Notes: generated by a model from the letters alone, not told the origin. 64,000 nucleotides of DNA from Palleronia sp. LCG004 (GCF_032931615.1 NZ_CP136760.1:347170-411169), one strand, 5' to 3'. Shown: positions 11,090 through 20,058, numbered from the stretch's first letter. Translations and numbers: made by a program.

Positions 11090-12604
11090 ATGACCTTCAC
11101 CCCCAGCGGCAAGCACCTGATCTCCGGCGAATGGGTCGCCGGAGCGGCGACCTTCCGATCCGCGCCCGCCCATGGTGCCGCTCACGATTTCTCGGTCGGC
11201 ACGCCCGATCTGGTGGACCGCGCCTGCGAGGCGGCCGAGGCGGCCTTCCAGGCCTATGCCGACACCACCCGCGACGAACGTGCGGCCTTCCTCGAGGCGA
11301 TCGCGGACCAGATCGACGCGCGCGGTGCCGACATCACCGCCATCGGCACGTCCGAGACCGGTCTGCCCGAGGCCCGGCTCGAAGGCGAACGGGGCCGCAC
11401 GGTGGGCCAGCTGCGCCTCTTCGCCAGCCACATCCGCGACGGCGCCTATCTCGACCGGCGCCACGATGCGGCCCTGCCCGACCGGGCCCCCATGCCGCGC
11501 CCCGACCTTCGGATGATCCAGCGGCCCATCGGGCCCGTGGCCGTCTTCGGCGCCTCGAACTTTCCGCTGGCCTTCTCGACGGCCGGGGGCGACACCGCCG
11601 CCGCGCTGGCCGCCGGCTGCACGGTGGTCGTCAAGGGCCACTCCGCCCATCCCGGCACGGGCGAGATCGTGGCCGAGGCGATCGACGCCGCGATCCGCGA
11701 AACCGGCATGCCCGCGGGCGTCTTCAGCCTGATCCAGGGCGGCAAGCGCGACGTGGGCACGGCGCTGGTGCAGCATCCGCTGATCAAGGCCGTCGGTTTC
11801 ACCGGATCGCTCGCCGGGGGGCGTGCCCTCTTCGATCTCTGCGCGCAACGGGACGAGCCGATCCCATTCTTCGGAGAGCTGGGCAGCGTCAATCCGATGT
11901 TCTGCCTGCCCGCCGCCATGTCCGCCCGCGCCGACGCGCTCGGCACCGGCTGGGCCGGGTCGCTGACCATGGGGGCCGGTCAGTTCTGCACCAATCCGGG
12001 CATCGCGGTCGTTCTCGACGACGCCCATGCCGACACGATGCGCGATGCGGCCCGATCCGCGCTCGCGGCGATGGGCCCCCAGACCATGCTGACCGACGGC
12101 ATCGCGGCGGCCTACAGGGACGGGGCCCGGGCAATGTCCGCCGAGGCCGGCGTGACCGCTGTGGTCGCGACCGAACCGGCGGATCGCAGCGGCACGCCGT
12201 TCCTCTTCGAAACCGACGCCGAGGCGTGGCTGGGCAACCACCGGCTGGCCGAAGAGGTCTTCGGCCCGCTGGGGCTGATCGTGCGCTGCAAGGATCGCGC
12301 GCAGATGGAAGAAGTCGCGCGCAGCCTCAGGGGGCAGCTGACGGTGACGCTGCAGATGGACGACGATGACGCCGACATGGCGCGATCCCTCCTCCCGATC
12401 CTCGAACGCAAGGCCGGACGCATTCTCGCCAACGGCTTTCCGACGGGCGTCGAGGTCGCCGACACCATGGTCCATGGCGGCCCCTACCCGGCCTCGACCA
12501 ATTTCGGTGCGACCAGCGTCGGCACCCTGTCGATCCGCCGCTTCCTCCGGCCCGTCTGCTACCAGAACATCCCCGAAGGTGTCCTGCCCGCGGACATCGC
12601 CTGA
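11090..12604 (+). CDS. 2,5-dioxopentanoate (2-oxoglutarate semialdehyde) dehydrogenase
   Basis: A 504-residue aldehyde dehydrogenase of the KGSADH class (EC 1.2.1.26), oxidising the KdgD product to 2-oxoglutarate. The class is marked by GVFGASNFPLAFSTAGGD-like spacing near residue 153, Glu263 in FFGELGSVNP, and Cys300 in GAGQFCTNPG. AAAGAGG precedes the ATG; the longer upstream frame runs through the operator and is rejected. With KdgD it completes the non-phosphorylative uronic/aldaric acid route. Confidence 0.92.
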   Translation: MTFTPSGKHLISGEWVAGAATFRSAPAHGAAHDFSVGTPDLVDRACEAAEAAFQAYADTTRDERAAFLEAIADQIDARGADITAIGTSETGLPEARLEGERGRTVGQLRLFASHIRDGAYLDRRHDAALPDRAPMPRPDLRMIQRPIGPVAVFGASNFPLAFSTAGGDTAAALAAGCTVVVKGHSAHPGTGEIVAEAIDAAIRETGMPAGVFSLIQGGKRDVGTALVQHPLIKAVGFTGSLAGGRALFDLCAQRDEPIPFFGELGSVNPMFCLPAAMSARADALGTGWAGSLTMGAGQFCTNPGIAVVLDDAHADTMRDAARSALAAMGPQTMLTDGIAAAYRDGARAMSAEAGVTAVVATEPADRSGTPFLFETDAEAWLGNHRLAEEVFGPLGLIVRCKDRAQMEEVARSLRGQLTVTLQMDDDDADMARSLLPILERKAGRILANGFPTGVEVADTMVHGGPYPASTNFGATSVGTLSIRRFLRPVCYQNIPEGVLPADIA

Positions 12605-12709
12605 AACAGCGGTCCCCGCATCGCTTCACCACGGGGCCGCCGCGGGTACCACCAGCTGCCTCGACGCGGGACATCCCGCCCCCTTTCGACATGTATCGCG
12701 GAGCTCTTT

Positions 12710-13351
12710 TCAATCTGTTTTGATTGTGAGCCATGCGAGGAGCATATCGGATGCTTCTTCTGCGCGGCGTTCGATCCACGGGTCGTCGAGGGGGAGGTCG
12801 AAGACGACGCGGAGGGTGTGCATGTTGGAGATCGGGAAGTAGCACAGGGAGGCGACCGAGACGTAGAACTCGGCCGGGTCCACGTCGGGTCGGAAGACGC
12901 CCTGCTCGGCCCCCTGGGCGAGGATCCTCGTGAGGCGCTTGACGAGGACGGACTGGATCTCGGCCGCGTCGTGCATCCGGGCGACCGTCTGGCCGCCCAT
13001 CAGGTTCTCGGAGTTGAGGATGCGGATGAACCACGGCTTGCGCCGGAAGTGGTCCATCGTGAAGCGCACCAGCTCGCGCACCGCCTCGCGCGGATCGTCG
13101 GGATCGAGCGCGAGCTGCTCCTCGCCGCGGCGGATCTGCACGTAGGCCTCGCGCAGCGCGGCGGCGTAGATCGCGTCCTTGTCGCCGAAGTAGTCGTAGA
13201 TCATCGGCTTCGACACGCCCGCGCGCGCCGCGATGCGGTCCACCCGCGCGCCCGAATGCCCCATGCTCGAGAACTCCTCGAGCGCGGCCTGCAGGATCTC
13301 CTCGCGCGTGCGCTCGGCGTTGCGGCGGCGGCGGACCGGGGGCTTGGTCAT
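12710..13351 (-). CDS. TetR/AcrR family regulator of the oxidoreductase/TTT regulon
   Basis: A 213-residue regulator. The TetR DNA-binding domain spans about residues 10-60 (TREEILQAALEEFSSMG, ARAGVSKPMIYDYFGDKD) and a TetR_C ligand domain follows. An ATG three codons earlier abuts the GAAGG site; the ATG used here is correctly spaced from it. The gene follows the isomerase-like gene by 43 bp on the same strand, so it is probably the last gene of that operon and autoregulated. The CTACC/GGTAG palindromes ahead of two nearby operons are its likely targets (inference). Confidence 0.88.
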   Translation of the reverse strand: MTKPPVRRRRNAERTREEILQAALEEFSSMGHSGARVDRIAARAGVSKPMIYDYFGDKDAIYAAALREAYVQIRRGEEQLALDPDDPREAVRELVRFTMDHFRRKPWFIRILNSENLMGGQTVARMHDAAEIQSVLVKRLTRILAQGAEQGVFRPDVDPAEFYVSVASLCYFPISNMHTLRVVFDLPLDDPWIERRAEEASDMLLAWLTIKTD

Positions 13352-13394
13352 GGCTGTCATCCTTCGCGATGCCGCGGACCGGCTCCGCGACGCT

Positions 13395-14222
13395 CTAGCA
13401 GGCGGTCCGTCCGCGGTCCACGATCGTCGCCAGGACCTCGTCGGGATCGCGCCGCCACCAGTCGCGATCCGAGAAGATCTCGACCTCGGCGAGCCCGTCG
13501 AAGCCCTGCGCCTCGACCAGCCCGCGCAGGCGCGGGATGTCGATCACGCCGTCGCCCATCATGCCCCGGTCGGTCAGCAGGTCGCGCGTCGGCACCAGCC
13601 AGTCGCAGACGTGGAACGCCATGATCCGCGCGGACCCCGCCCGCGCGATCTGCGCGGCGAGATCCGGGTCCCACCAGACGTGATAGACGTCGAGCGCGAC
13701 ACCGATCCCCCCGCCCAGACGGTCGCAGATGTCGAGCGCGTGGGCGGTCGTGTTCACGCAGGCCCGGTCGGCGGCATACATCGGATGCAGCGGCTCGATC
13801 GCGATCTTCACGCCCGCCCCCCGCGCATGCTCGAGCGTGCGGGCGAGCCCCTCCTCGACCAGATCCCAGGCGCGGGGCAGATCCTTCGACCCCCGCGCGA
13901 GCCCCCCCACCACCATGACGAGGCATTCGGCCCCGATGGCGGCGGCCTCGTCCACGGCGCGCCTGTTGTCGTCGACGACGCCTTGGTCGATCGCGCCGCT
14001 CTCGGTGAACCAGCCGCCCCGGCAGAGCCCCGAGACCTGCAGGCCCGCATCGCGGATCGCCCGCGCCGCGGTCCGGGCGCCCATCTCGTGGAGCTTGTCG
14101 CGCCAGGGCGAGATCCCCCCGATCCCGTGCCGCGCGCAGCCCTCGATGCATTGCGCGAGGGTCCATTGCTCGCGCAATGTCGCGGTGTTGAGCGACAGCC
14201 GCTCGGGCCCGAGCCCGCTCAT
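13395..14222 (-). CDS. Sugar phosphate isomerase/epimerase-family TIM-barrel protein
   Basis: A 275-residue AP-endonuclease-2/xylose-isomerase-like barrel. Metal-ligand candidates follow the family order: Glu in IAIEPLHPMY, Asp/His in ALDVYHVWW, His in AFHVCDW and Glu in AEVEIFS. Its ATG overlaps the stop of the DUF993 gene. Members act as epimerases, isomerases, dehydratases or 3-keto-sugar lyases, so with a Gfo/Idh dehydrogenase upstream it could process a keto-sugar acid. Confidence 0.85.
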   Translation of the reverse strand: MSGLGPERLSLNTATLREQWTLAQCIEGCARHGIGGISPWRDKLHEMGARTAARAIRDAGLQVSGLCRGGWFTESGAIDQGVVDDNRRAVDEAAAIGAECLVMVVGGLARGSKDLPRAWDLVEEGLARTLEHARGAGVKIAIEPLHPMYAADRACVNTTAHALDICDRLGGGIGVALDVYHVWWDPDLAAQIARAGSARIMAFHVCDWLVPTRDLLTDRGMMGDGVIDIPRLRGLVEAQGFDGLAEVEIFSDRDWWRRDPDEVLATIVDRGRTAC

Positions 14223-15364
14223 GCCGCAACCCCGCGCGCGGCGAAGACCGCGCGGGCGCGCGCCGCCGCCATGTCGGGATCGGCGATCAGCCCGGCCGCG
14301 TTGGCGAGCCGCACGATCTCGGCCAGGTGCAGCGTCGATCGCGTGCTCTCCTGCCCGCCCACCATGGTGAAGTGGTCCTGGTGGCCGTTGAGATAGGCCA
14401 TGAACACCACGCCGGTCTTGTAGAACCGCGTGGGCGCGCGGAAGATGTGGCGCGACAGCGGCACGGTCGGCGCGAAGGCCCCGTGATAGGCCGCGGCGTC
14501 GCCCCGGGCCAGCTCCGACAGCGCCCGGGCCGCGACGGGGGCGATCGGGTCGAAGATGCCCAGCAGCGCGTGGGAATGGCCCTCCGCGTCGCCCTCGATC
14601 AGGTCGGGATAGTTGAAGTCGTCGCCGGTATACATGACCACGCCCTCGGGCAGGCGGCGGCGCATGGCGATCTCCTTCTCGGCCGAGAGCAGGCTGATCT
14701 TGATGCCGTCGACCTTGTCGGCGTTCTCGGCGATGACCGACAGGCACGTCTCCATCGCCGCCATGTGGTCGCCCGAGCCCCAGTACCCCTCCAGCGCGGG
14801 GTCGAACATCTCGCCCAGCCAGTGCAGGATCGCGGGCCGCCCGAGCCCCGACAGCACGCGGCCATAGACCCGCGCGTAATCCTCGGGGCCCGCGGCCGCC
14901 CTCGCCAGCGCGCGCGAGGCCATCAGGATCACCCGGCTGCCGGCCGCCTCGACCGCCTCGCACTGCTCCTCGTAGGCGCGGATCACGTCGTCGATCGTGA
15001 CCTCGGGCCCCGGAGCGAGGTGGTCGGTCCCCGCCCCGCTCGCGACGAGCGCGCCGCGCCCCTTCGCCAGCTCGGTCGAGCGGCGGATGAGCTCGAGCGA
15101 GGTCGGCCAGTCGAGCCCCATGCCCCGCTGCGCGGTATCCATCGCCTCGGCCACGCCGAAGCCCAGATCCCAGAGATGCTCGCGGAAGGCCAGCGTGCGG
15201 TCCCAGTCGAGCGCGACGTCGACCCACGGATCGGCCTCGGCCAGCGGATCGGCCACCACATGGGCCGCGGCATAGGCCGTGCGGGTCCAGTCGCCCCCCC
15301 TCGCGGGCGCGGGGCCCGCTTCGAGCGTGACGGACCCGCCGGGCAGGTTCAGGACCGCGCTCAC
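14219..15364 (-). CDS. DUF993 dihydrodipicolinate-synthase-like protein
   Basis: A 381-residue protein matching the DUF993 branch of the DHDPS/aldolase superfamily. The start is a GTG in a GTGA overlap with the preceding stop. A Schiff-base lysine is plausible in GIKISLL, and the FKTG-like YKTGVVF and GHQDHFTM segments are conserved in this group as I know it. No characterised member comes to mind, so the reaction (retro-aldol, dehydration or hydrolysis of a keto acid) is unknown. Neighbours suggest it follows the dehydrogenase step. Confidence 0.82.
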   Translation of the reverse strand: MSAVLNLPGGSVTLEAGPAPARGGDWTRTAYAAAHVVADPLAEADPWVDVALDWDRTLAFREHLWDLGFGVAEAMDTAQRGMGLDWPTSLELIRRSTELAKGRGALVASGAGTDHLAPGPEVTIDDVIRAYEEQCEAVEAAGSRVILMASRALARAAAGPEDYARVYGRVLSGLGRPAILHWLGEMFDPALEGYWGSGDHMAAMETCLSVIAENADKVDGIKISLLSAEKEIAMRRRLPEGVVMYTGDDFNYPDLIEGDAEGHSHALLGIFDPIAPVAARALSELARGDAAAYHGAFAPTVPLSRHIFRAPTRFYKTGVVFMAYLNGHQDHFTMVGGQESTRSTLHLAEIVRLANAAGLIADPDMAAARARAVFAARGVAA

Positions 15365-16521
15365 AGCCCCAGATCCTCGAGGTCGACCCAGCGACGCTCC
15401 TTCGACGACAGGTAGCCCGCCTGCGCCAGCTGCACGCCCTTGGCCCCCTCGGCCAGCGTGTAGGAGAACGGCGCATCCTCGGCCACGTGGCGCAGGAACT
15501 GCTCCCACTGCACCTTGAAGCCGTTGTCGAAGACCGTGTTGTCGGGGACCTCCTCCCAGTTCTCGAAGAAGTCGATCTGCTGCGGCTCGTCGGGGTTCCA
15601 GACGGGCTTGGGCGTGTTGACGCGGTGCTGCGACCAGCAATCGTGCAGGCCCGCCACCGCCGAGCCGTGCGTCCCGTCGATCTGGAACGTCACCAGGTCG
15701 TCGCGGCGCACCCGCGTGCACCAGCTGGAATTGATATGCGCCACGATCTCGCCGTCGGGACCGTCGAGCAGGAAGGTCGCGTAGGCCGCGTCGTCGGCCG
15801 TGGCCCTGAACCGCGCGCCCGCCTCGTCGAGGCGCGTGTCCACATGGGTGAAGCCCAGGCAGCTCACCGACTTCACCGGGGCCACCACGTTGTCGAGCAC
15901 GTAGCGCCAGTGGCACAGCATGTCCGAGATCATCCCGCCCCCGTCCTCGGCGCGGTAGTTCCACGACGGACGCTGCGGCGCGAGGTCGTCGCCGGTGAAG
16001 ACCCAGTAGCCGAACTCGCCCTTCACGCTCAGCATCTTGCCGAAGAAGCCCAGATCCCGCAGACGCCTCAGCTTCACGAGCCCCGGCAGGTCGAGCTTGT
16101 CGTGCACGATGCCGTTCTTCACACCCTTCTCGCGGGCATGGCGCGCGATGGCGACCGCCTCGTCGAGCCCCTCGCTCACGGGCTTCTCCGAATAGACGTG
16201 CTTGCCCGCGTCGATCGCGCGCCGCAGCAGGCCCGGACGCATCTGCGTCGAGGCCGCGTCGAAGAACACCGTGTCGTCGGGATTGGCCAGCGCCGCGTCG
16301 AGATCGGTCGTGAACCGCTCCACCCCGTGCCGGCGGGCCAGCGCCTCGATCTTGTCGACGTTGCGCCCCACGATGATCGGATCGGGCATCAGCCGCGAGC
16401 CGTCCGAAAGCGTCACGCCCCCCTGAGCGCGGATCGCCAGAACCGACCGGATCAGGTGCTGGTTCATCCCCATCCGCCCGGTCACGCCGTGCATGATGAT
16501 GCCGATGCGTTGGTGTTTCAC
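15361..16521 (-). CDS. Gfo/Idh/MocA family oxidoreductase
   Basis: A 386-residue NAD(P)-dependent dehydrogenase, probably starting at GTG (VKHQRIGIIMHGVTGRMG) behind GGGAG; the ORF upstream of it crosses the operator. The nucleotide-binding loop is the unusual GVTGRMG instead of GxGxxG. The family EKPVSEGLDEA motif is near residue 130 and a catalytic His candidate lies in DMLCHWRYVL. It is first in a four-gene operon with the DUF993, isomerase-like and TetR genes. The family oxidises sugars, inositols and sugar acids. Confidence 0.87.
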   Translation of the reverse strand: MKHQRIGIIMHGVTGRMGMNQHLIRSVLAIRAQGGVTLSDGSRLMPDPIIVGRNVDKIEALARRHGVERFTTDLDAALANPDDTVFFDAASTQMRPGLLRRAIDAGKHVYSEKPVSEGLDEAVAIARHAREKGVKNGIVHDKLDLPGLVKLRRLRDLGFFGKMLSVKGEFGYWVFTGDDLAPQRPSWNYRAEDGGGMISDMLCHWRYVLDNVVAPVKSVSCLGFTHVDTRLDEAGARFRATADDAAYATFLLDGPDGEIVAHINSSWCTRVRRDDLVTFQIDGTHGSAVAGLHDCWSQHRVNTPKPVWNPDEPQQIDFFENWEEVPDNTVFDNGFKVQWEQFLRHVAEDAPFSYTLAEGAKGVQLAQAGYLSSKERRWVDLEDLGL

Positions 16522-16563
16522 TCTCCCGCTCCTCCTGCTGCTTTCCTCCCCCGAACCCATAAA

Positions 16564-16579
16564 CCTACCGAATGGTAGG
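16564..16579. promoter_or_regulatory. Candidate TetR operator, oxidoreductase operon
   Basis: Perfect inverted repeat CCTACC-GAAT-GGTAGG, 43 bp upstream of the oxidoreductase GTG. Thirteen of the 15 bases from CTACCG to GGTAGG are the same as in the palindrome in front of tctC. Confidence 0.65.
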
Positions 16580-16681
16580 GTCAATCGCGAAAAATATCCC
16601 CGCCAACACCCCGCCAACTCCGCGCCAACACTGAGAGGTCGCCCCGACACACAGGTTTCGCCGCGAAACCTGTCAGGGCGG

Positions 16682-18202
16682 TCAGGCGTCGCGACGATTC
16701 CGACGTGCGAGGAGTTGCGAGATCCTGCGCCGGACGAACCCGATATTGGCCAGGATCGACACGGCGATCAGCAGAACGAATGCAGCAGAAACCGGCCGCG
16801 TGAAGAACGGCGTGAGATCCCCGTCGCTGAGTGTCAGACCCCGCCTAAGGCTCTTGTCGAGCAGGTCGCCCAGGATGATCCCCAGCACCAGCGGAGCCAT
16901 CGGGTATTTCATCTGCCGCAACAGAAACCCGACGAGGCCGAACCCGACCATTACCCAGATGTCGAAGATCCGCTGGCTCAGCGCGTAGGTTCCGATCACG
17001 CAGAGCACGAAGACCACCGGCATCAGATGGGCATAGGGCACCCGCAGCACCTGCACGAAGGCCCGCGTCAGCGTCAGTCCGTAGAACCCCATGAAGAGCG
17101 TCGCGAGGATCAGCATGGCCGCGACCGAGGAGATGAATTGCGGTTGCTCGATCATGATGAGCGGGCCGGGGCGGATGCCGTGGATGAAGAGCGCCGCGAT
17201 CAGGACCGCGGAGCTGGCCGAGCCGGGCACGGCGAGCGTGATCGCGGGGATGAGCGAGCCCGGAACCACCGCGGAATTGCCGGTCTCGGCGGCGGTCAGG
17301 CCCTCGTAGCTGCCCTTGCCGTAGCGGTCGGCCTCCTTGCTGGTGCGGCGCGCGGCGACGTAGCTGGCCCAGGCACCGATATCCTCGCCCACGCCGGGGA
17401 CGATGCCGACCAGCGTGCCGATGATGCCCGACCGGATCGAGGTGACCTTGTAGCGCCAGAGATCGGCGAGTTTGGGAATGATCCGGTCGCTCTTGTCCTT
17501 GGCGGTGGCGAGCACGCCGGCCCTGCCCCACATCGCGTTCAGAACTTCGGCGAATCCGAAGGCACCGACCATCGCGGGGATCAGCCCGATGCCACCGTTG
17601 AGGTCGGAAAACCCCATGTTAAACCGGATATGCGCGTGGATGCCCTCGGAACCCACCATCGCGACCATCAGGCCCAGGATACCCGCGATATAGCCCTTGA
17701 CCGGCGTGGTGTCGGCGGTGAGCTGCCCCGAGATCACGACCCCGAAGACGGCGAGCCAGAAGAACTCGAAGCTGCCGAAATTGAGTGCGGCCTCGGCCAG
17801 AGGCGGCGCGATCATCACCAGCAGCACGATCCCCACCAGCGTTCCCACCATCGAGCCCGCGGTGGCGAGGCCCATCGCGTAGCCCGCGCGCCCCTGCTGG
17901 GCCAGCGGATAGCCGTCGAGCGAGGTCGCCGCACTGGCCGGCGTGCCGGGAATGTTGAGCAGGATCGCGCTGCGCGATCCGCCGTAGATCGCGCCCACAT
18001 ACATGCAGAGCAGGACGAGGATCGCCGTCGTGCTGTCGAGCGAGTAGGTCAGCGTGGTCATGAGGGCCACACCCATGGTGGCCGTCAGGCCCGGAAGGCT
18101 GCCGATGACGATCCCGAGAAGCGTGGACCACGCCGCGTGAAAGATCATCGTGGGCGTGAGCAGGGAGAGCAGTTCGCTCCCGAGGCTGGCGATCGCGTTC
18201 AT
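16682..18202 (-). CDS. tctA: Tripartite tricarboxylate transporter, large membrane subunit TctA
   Basis: A 506-residue integral membrane protein with the TctA hallmarks: GSLPGLTATMGVALM near residue 34, YVGAIYGGSRSAILLNIPGT near 68, and the second repeat GIVPGVGEDIGAW followed by VPGSLIPAITLAVPGS near 300. About a dozen hydrophobic helices are visible. Its ATG overlaps the tctB stop. It forms the secondary-transport channel for a carboxylate delivered by TctC. Confidence 0.95.
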   Translation of the reverse strand: MNAIASLGSELLSLLTPTMIFHAAWSTLLGIVIGSLPGLTATMGVALMTTLTYSLDSTTAILVLLCMYVGAIYGGSRSAILLNIPGTPASAATSLDGYPLAQQGRAGYAMGLATAGSMVGTLVGIVLLVMIAPPLAEAALNFGSFEFFWLAVFGVVISGQLTADTTPVKGYIAGILGLMVAMVGSEGIHAHIRFNMGFSDLNGGIGLIPAMVGAFGFAEVLNAMWGRAGVLATAKDKSDRIIPKLADLWRYKVTSIRSGIIGTLVGIVPGVGEDIGAWASYVAARRTSKEADRYGKGSYEGLTAAETGNSAVVPGSLIPAITLAVPGSASSAVLIAALFIHGIRPGPLIMIEQPQFISSVAAMLILATLFMGFYGLTLTRAFVQVLRVPYAHLMPVVFVLCVIGTYALSQRIFDIWVMVGFGLVGFLLRQMKYPMAPLVLGIILGDLLDKSLRRGLTLSDGDLTPFFTRPVSAAFVLLIAVSILANIGFVRRRISQLLARRNRRDA

Positions 18203-18678
18203 GGCAGCCGCACCAGGAAGACTTCGGAGAAGAGGATCGATGTCCCGAAGGCCGTGCAGGCCGCGAGGATCGCGGCCCCGACGACCGCCTTGACCCGTGC
18301 CCCCCTGTCACCGTTTTCCGGCCATCCGAAGATGGCGGCGAAGGCGAAGACGAAGATGCCCGTGGACCACAGGAACGGGAGCCACCCCACCAGGATCAGC
18401 GCATAGACGAGGCATGTCCCCGCCGTGAGGCCGAGCCGCAGCCAGGACCCGTCCGCCAGGACCGGGTCGCGATCGGCACCGCGCGACGCCTCGCGCCAGA
18501 GGAGCACCGCGCAGATCACCATGAGCCCGCCGAGGATCATCGGGACGAGCCCCGGAATGGAGGCGGGATGGATCTGGCGGAATTCCAGCCGGTCCATCCG
18601 GAACCCGCCCACCGCCATCGCCAGACCCAGCGCGCCGAGCACGCCCGCCATCAGCCGATCGGCCATGGTCATCTGCAT
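18199..18678 (-). CDS. tctB: Tripartite tricarboxylate transporter, small membrane subunit TctB
   Basis: A 159-residue protein with four hydrophobic segments (GVLGALGLAMAVGG, GLVPMILGGLMVICAVLL, LTAGTCLVYALILVG, AAILAACTAFGTSILF). GGAGGAGC precedes the ATG; a second ATG two codons in is less well placed. TctB proteins are poorly conserved, and position between tctC and tctA carries much of the call. Confidence 0.9.
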   Translation of the reverse strand: MQMTMADRLMAGVLGALGLAMAVGGFRMDRLEFRQIHPASIPGLVPMILGGLMVICAVLLWREASRGADRDPVLADGSWLRLGLTAGTCLVYALILVGWLPFLWSTGIFVFAFAAIFGWPENGDRGARVKAVVGAAILAACTAFGTSILFSEVFLVRLP

Positions 18679-18701
18679 GGATCGCTCCTCCCCTCAAAGA
18701 T

Positions 18702-18730
18702 GCGGGGGACGGCCTCCCGCCGTCCCCCGC
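18702..18730 (-). terminator. Intercistronic hairpin between tctC and tctB
   Basis: Perfect 11-bp GC-rich arms (GCGGGGGACGG and complement) around a 7-base loop, placed just after the tctC stop and before the tctB ribosome site. A weak ATCTTTG follows on the minus strand. It could partly terminate transcription or protect the tctC mRNA 3' end, giving more binding protein than membrane subunits. Confidence 0.6.
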
Positions 18731-18749
18731 GATGTCTCCTCCCGGCCCG

Positions 18750-19769
18750 TCAGCTTTCGGGGCAGTCGATCCCGATCTCGGAGGGATCGATGACCGCCTC
18801 GCCGCGGGTCACGCGCGAACAGGCCTCGGCGATCACGACGGGCATCGCCTGATCCAGCGCGTCCTCGCCATAGCTGGGCGCGAAGACGGCCCCGCGATCG
18901 TTGGCGTATTTCTTGAGCGCATCGTTGTTCATCACGTGCTCCTCCCACACGCGGTCAACGGTGTCGTAGACTTCCTGCGGGGCACCCACGGGGATGAACA
19001 CGCCGAAATAATCCGCCGCGACATGGAAATCGGGAATGAAGTCGGTGATGGGCGGGACCGGATCGATCCCGTCGACCTCGAGCGTTTCGTCCGACAGCAC
19101 GGTCAGCGGACGAAGACGCCCCGCCCGCACCATCTCGGTCTGCTCCACGGCGAGCTGGGTCGTGGCCACGACCTCGCCCGATGCGGCGGCGATTACCGCG
19201 GGGTTGCCGCCGTCATAGGTGATCATGCGCGCACCCGAGAGGTCGCTCTGCGCGCCTTCGCGGATCGCGGCGAGCGCCATGCCGCCCGAGCTGTTGATGC
19301 CCGCCGTGCCGACCGTGACCGATCCGTCCTCCATCGCCGCGAGCAGGGCGGGAAAGTCCTGGTATTCGCTGTTGGCGTTGACGCTGACCAGCGGCACGTT
19401 CGCCACGTGCAGATAGATGCGGTAATCGTCGATCGAGGTGTCGGGAACCAGTCCCGTCACCGCATAGGTCGCATTGTTGGCGATCGCGTTCGCGGTCCAG
19501 GTATAGCCGTCGCGCGGCGCGTCGAGCGCGGCCGCCGTGCCGGTCGAGCCCGACGCACCCGGCTGGTTGACCACGACGACCTCGGTTCCCAGCGCCTCCT
19601 CCAGGATGGGTGCCACGACGCGCGTAACCTGGTCGGTCGATCCCCCCGCAGCCCACGGCACGATGATGTTGATGGGCCGGTCCGGCTGCCATGTCGCGTC
19701 CTGCGCGATCGCGGCCGGTGCGGTCAGACATGTCGCGGCGGCAAGCGCCCTCGTCAATCCGGTAAGCAT
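18750..19769 (-). CDS. tctC: Tripartite tricarboxylate transporter substrate-binding protein TctC
   Basis: A 339-residue periplasmic protein with a signal peptide of about 22 residues ending AAIAQ. The mature part has the Bug/TctC opening PINIIVPWAAGGSTDQVTR and the VVNQPGASGSTGTAA loop that binds a ligand carboxylate. AAGGGGGG precedes the chosen ATG; the 16 extra upstream residues cross the operator and are discarded. It is the first gene of tctCBA. The ligand is unknown; the linked dehydrogenase/aldolase trio suggests a sugar acid. Confidence 0.93.
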   Translation of the reverse strand: MLTGLTRALAAATCLTAPAAIAQDATWQPDRPINIIVPWAAGGSTDQVTRVVAPILEEALGTEVVVVNQPGASGSTGTAAALDAPRDGYTWTANAIANNATYAVTGLVPDTSIDDYRIYLHVANVPLVSVNANSEYQDFPALLAAMEDGSVTVGTAGINSSGGMALAAIREGAQSDLSGARMITYDGGNPAVIAAASGEVVATTQLAVEQTEMVRAGRLRPLTVLSDETLEVDGIDPVPPITDFIPDFHVAADYFGVFIPVGAPQEVYDTVDRVWEEHVMNNDALKKYANDRGAVFAPSYGEDALDQAMPVVIAEACSRVTRGEAVIDPSEIGIDCPES

Positions 19770-19785
19770 CTGGATCCCCCCTTGG

Positions 19786-19800
19786 CTACCGCGTGGTAGG
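19786..19800. promoter_or_regulatory. Candidate TetR operator, tctCBA operon
   Basis: Inverted repeat CTACC-GCGT-GGTAG, 16 bp upstream of the tctC start where it would block the promoter or ribosome site. It matches the palindrome of the oxidoreductase operon at all arm positions. Confidence 0.65.
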
Positions 19801-20058
19801 TTACGAGAACGGGTCAATCTGTCAAGTTTTCATTTCGAACGGCGGGCCCGTCTCGACCGGCTCCGCCGTACGGAACGGAGAGCGGCGAACGCGGATATCC
19901 GGAGCCATTCACCCGAAAACGCGTCCCGTCCCGGCACCGTCAAAAAGCAAGCATTCGTTAAGGTTCGGGAATTAGGACTAAGCCTGCGTGGCAGATCTGC
20001 CGTGTGGCCTGGCCCACCCGGTCGACCCCTTCCATTCAAACAGGTTTTTACAAGTGAT

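Noticed and set aside
12605..12709. A possible terminator stem between the semialdehyde dehydrogenase and TetR genes
   Set aside because: The arms pair for about six bases with a wobble and a long loop, and no T-run follows.
16493..18406. A 637-codon forward frame opposite tctA
   Set aside because: Composition dominated by Asp, Arg and His, typical of the antisense of a membrane-protein gene.
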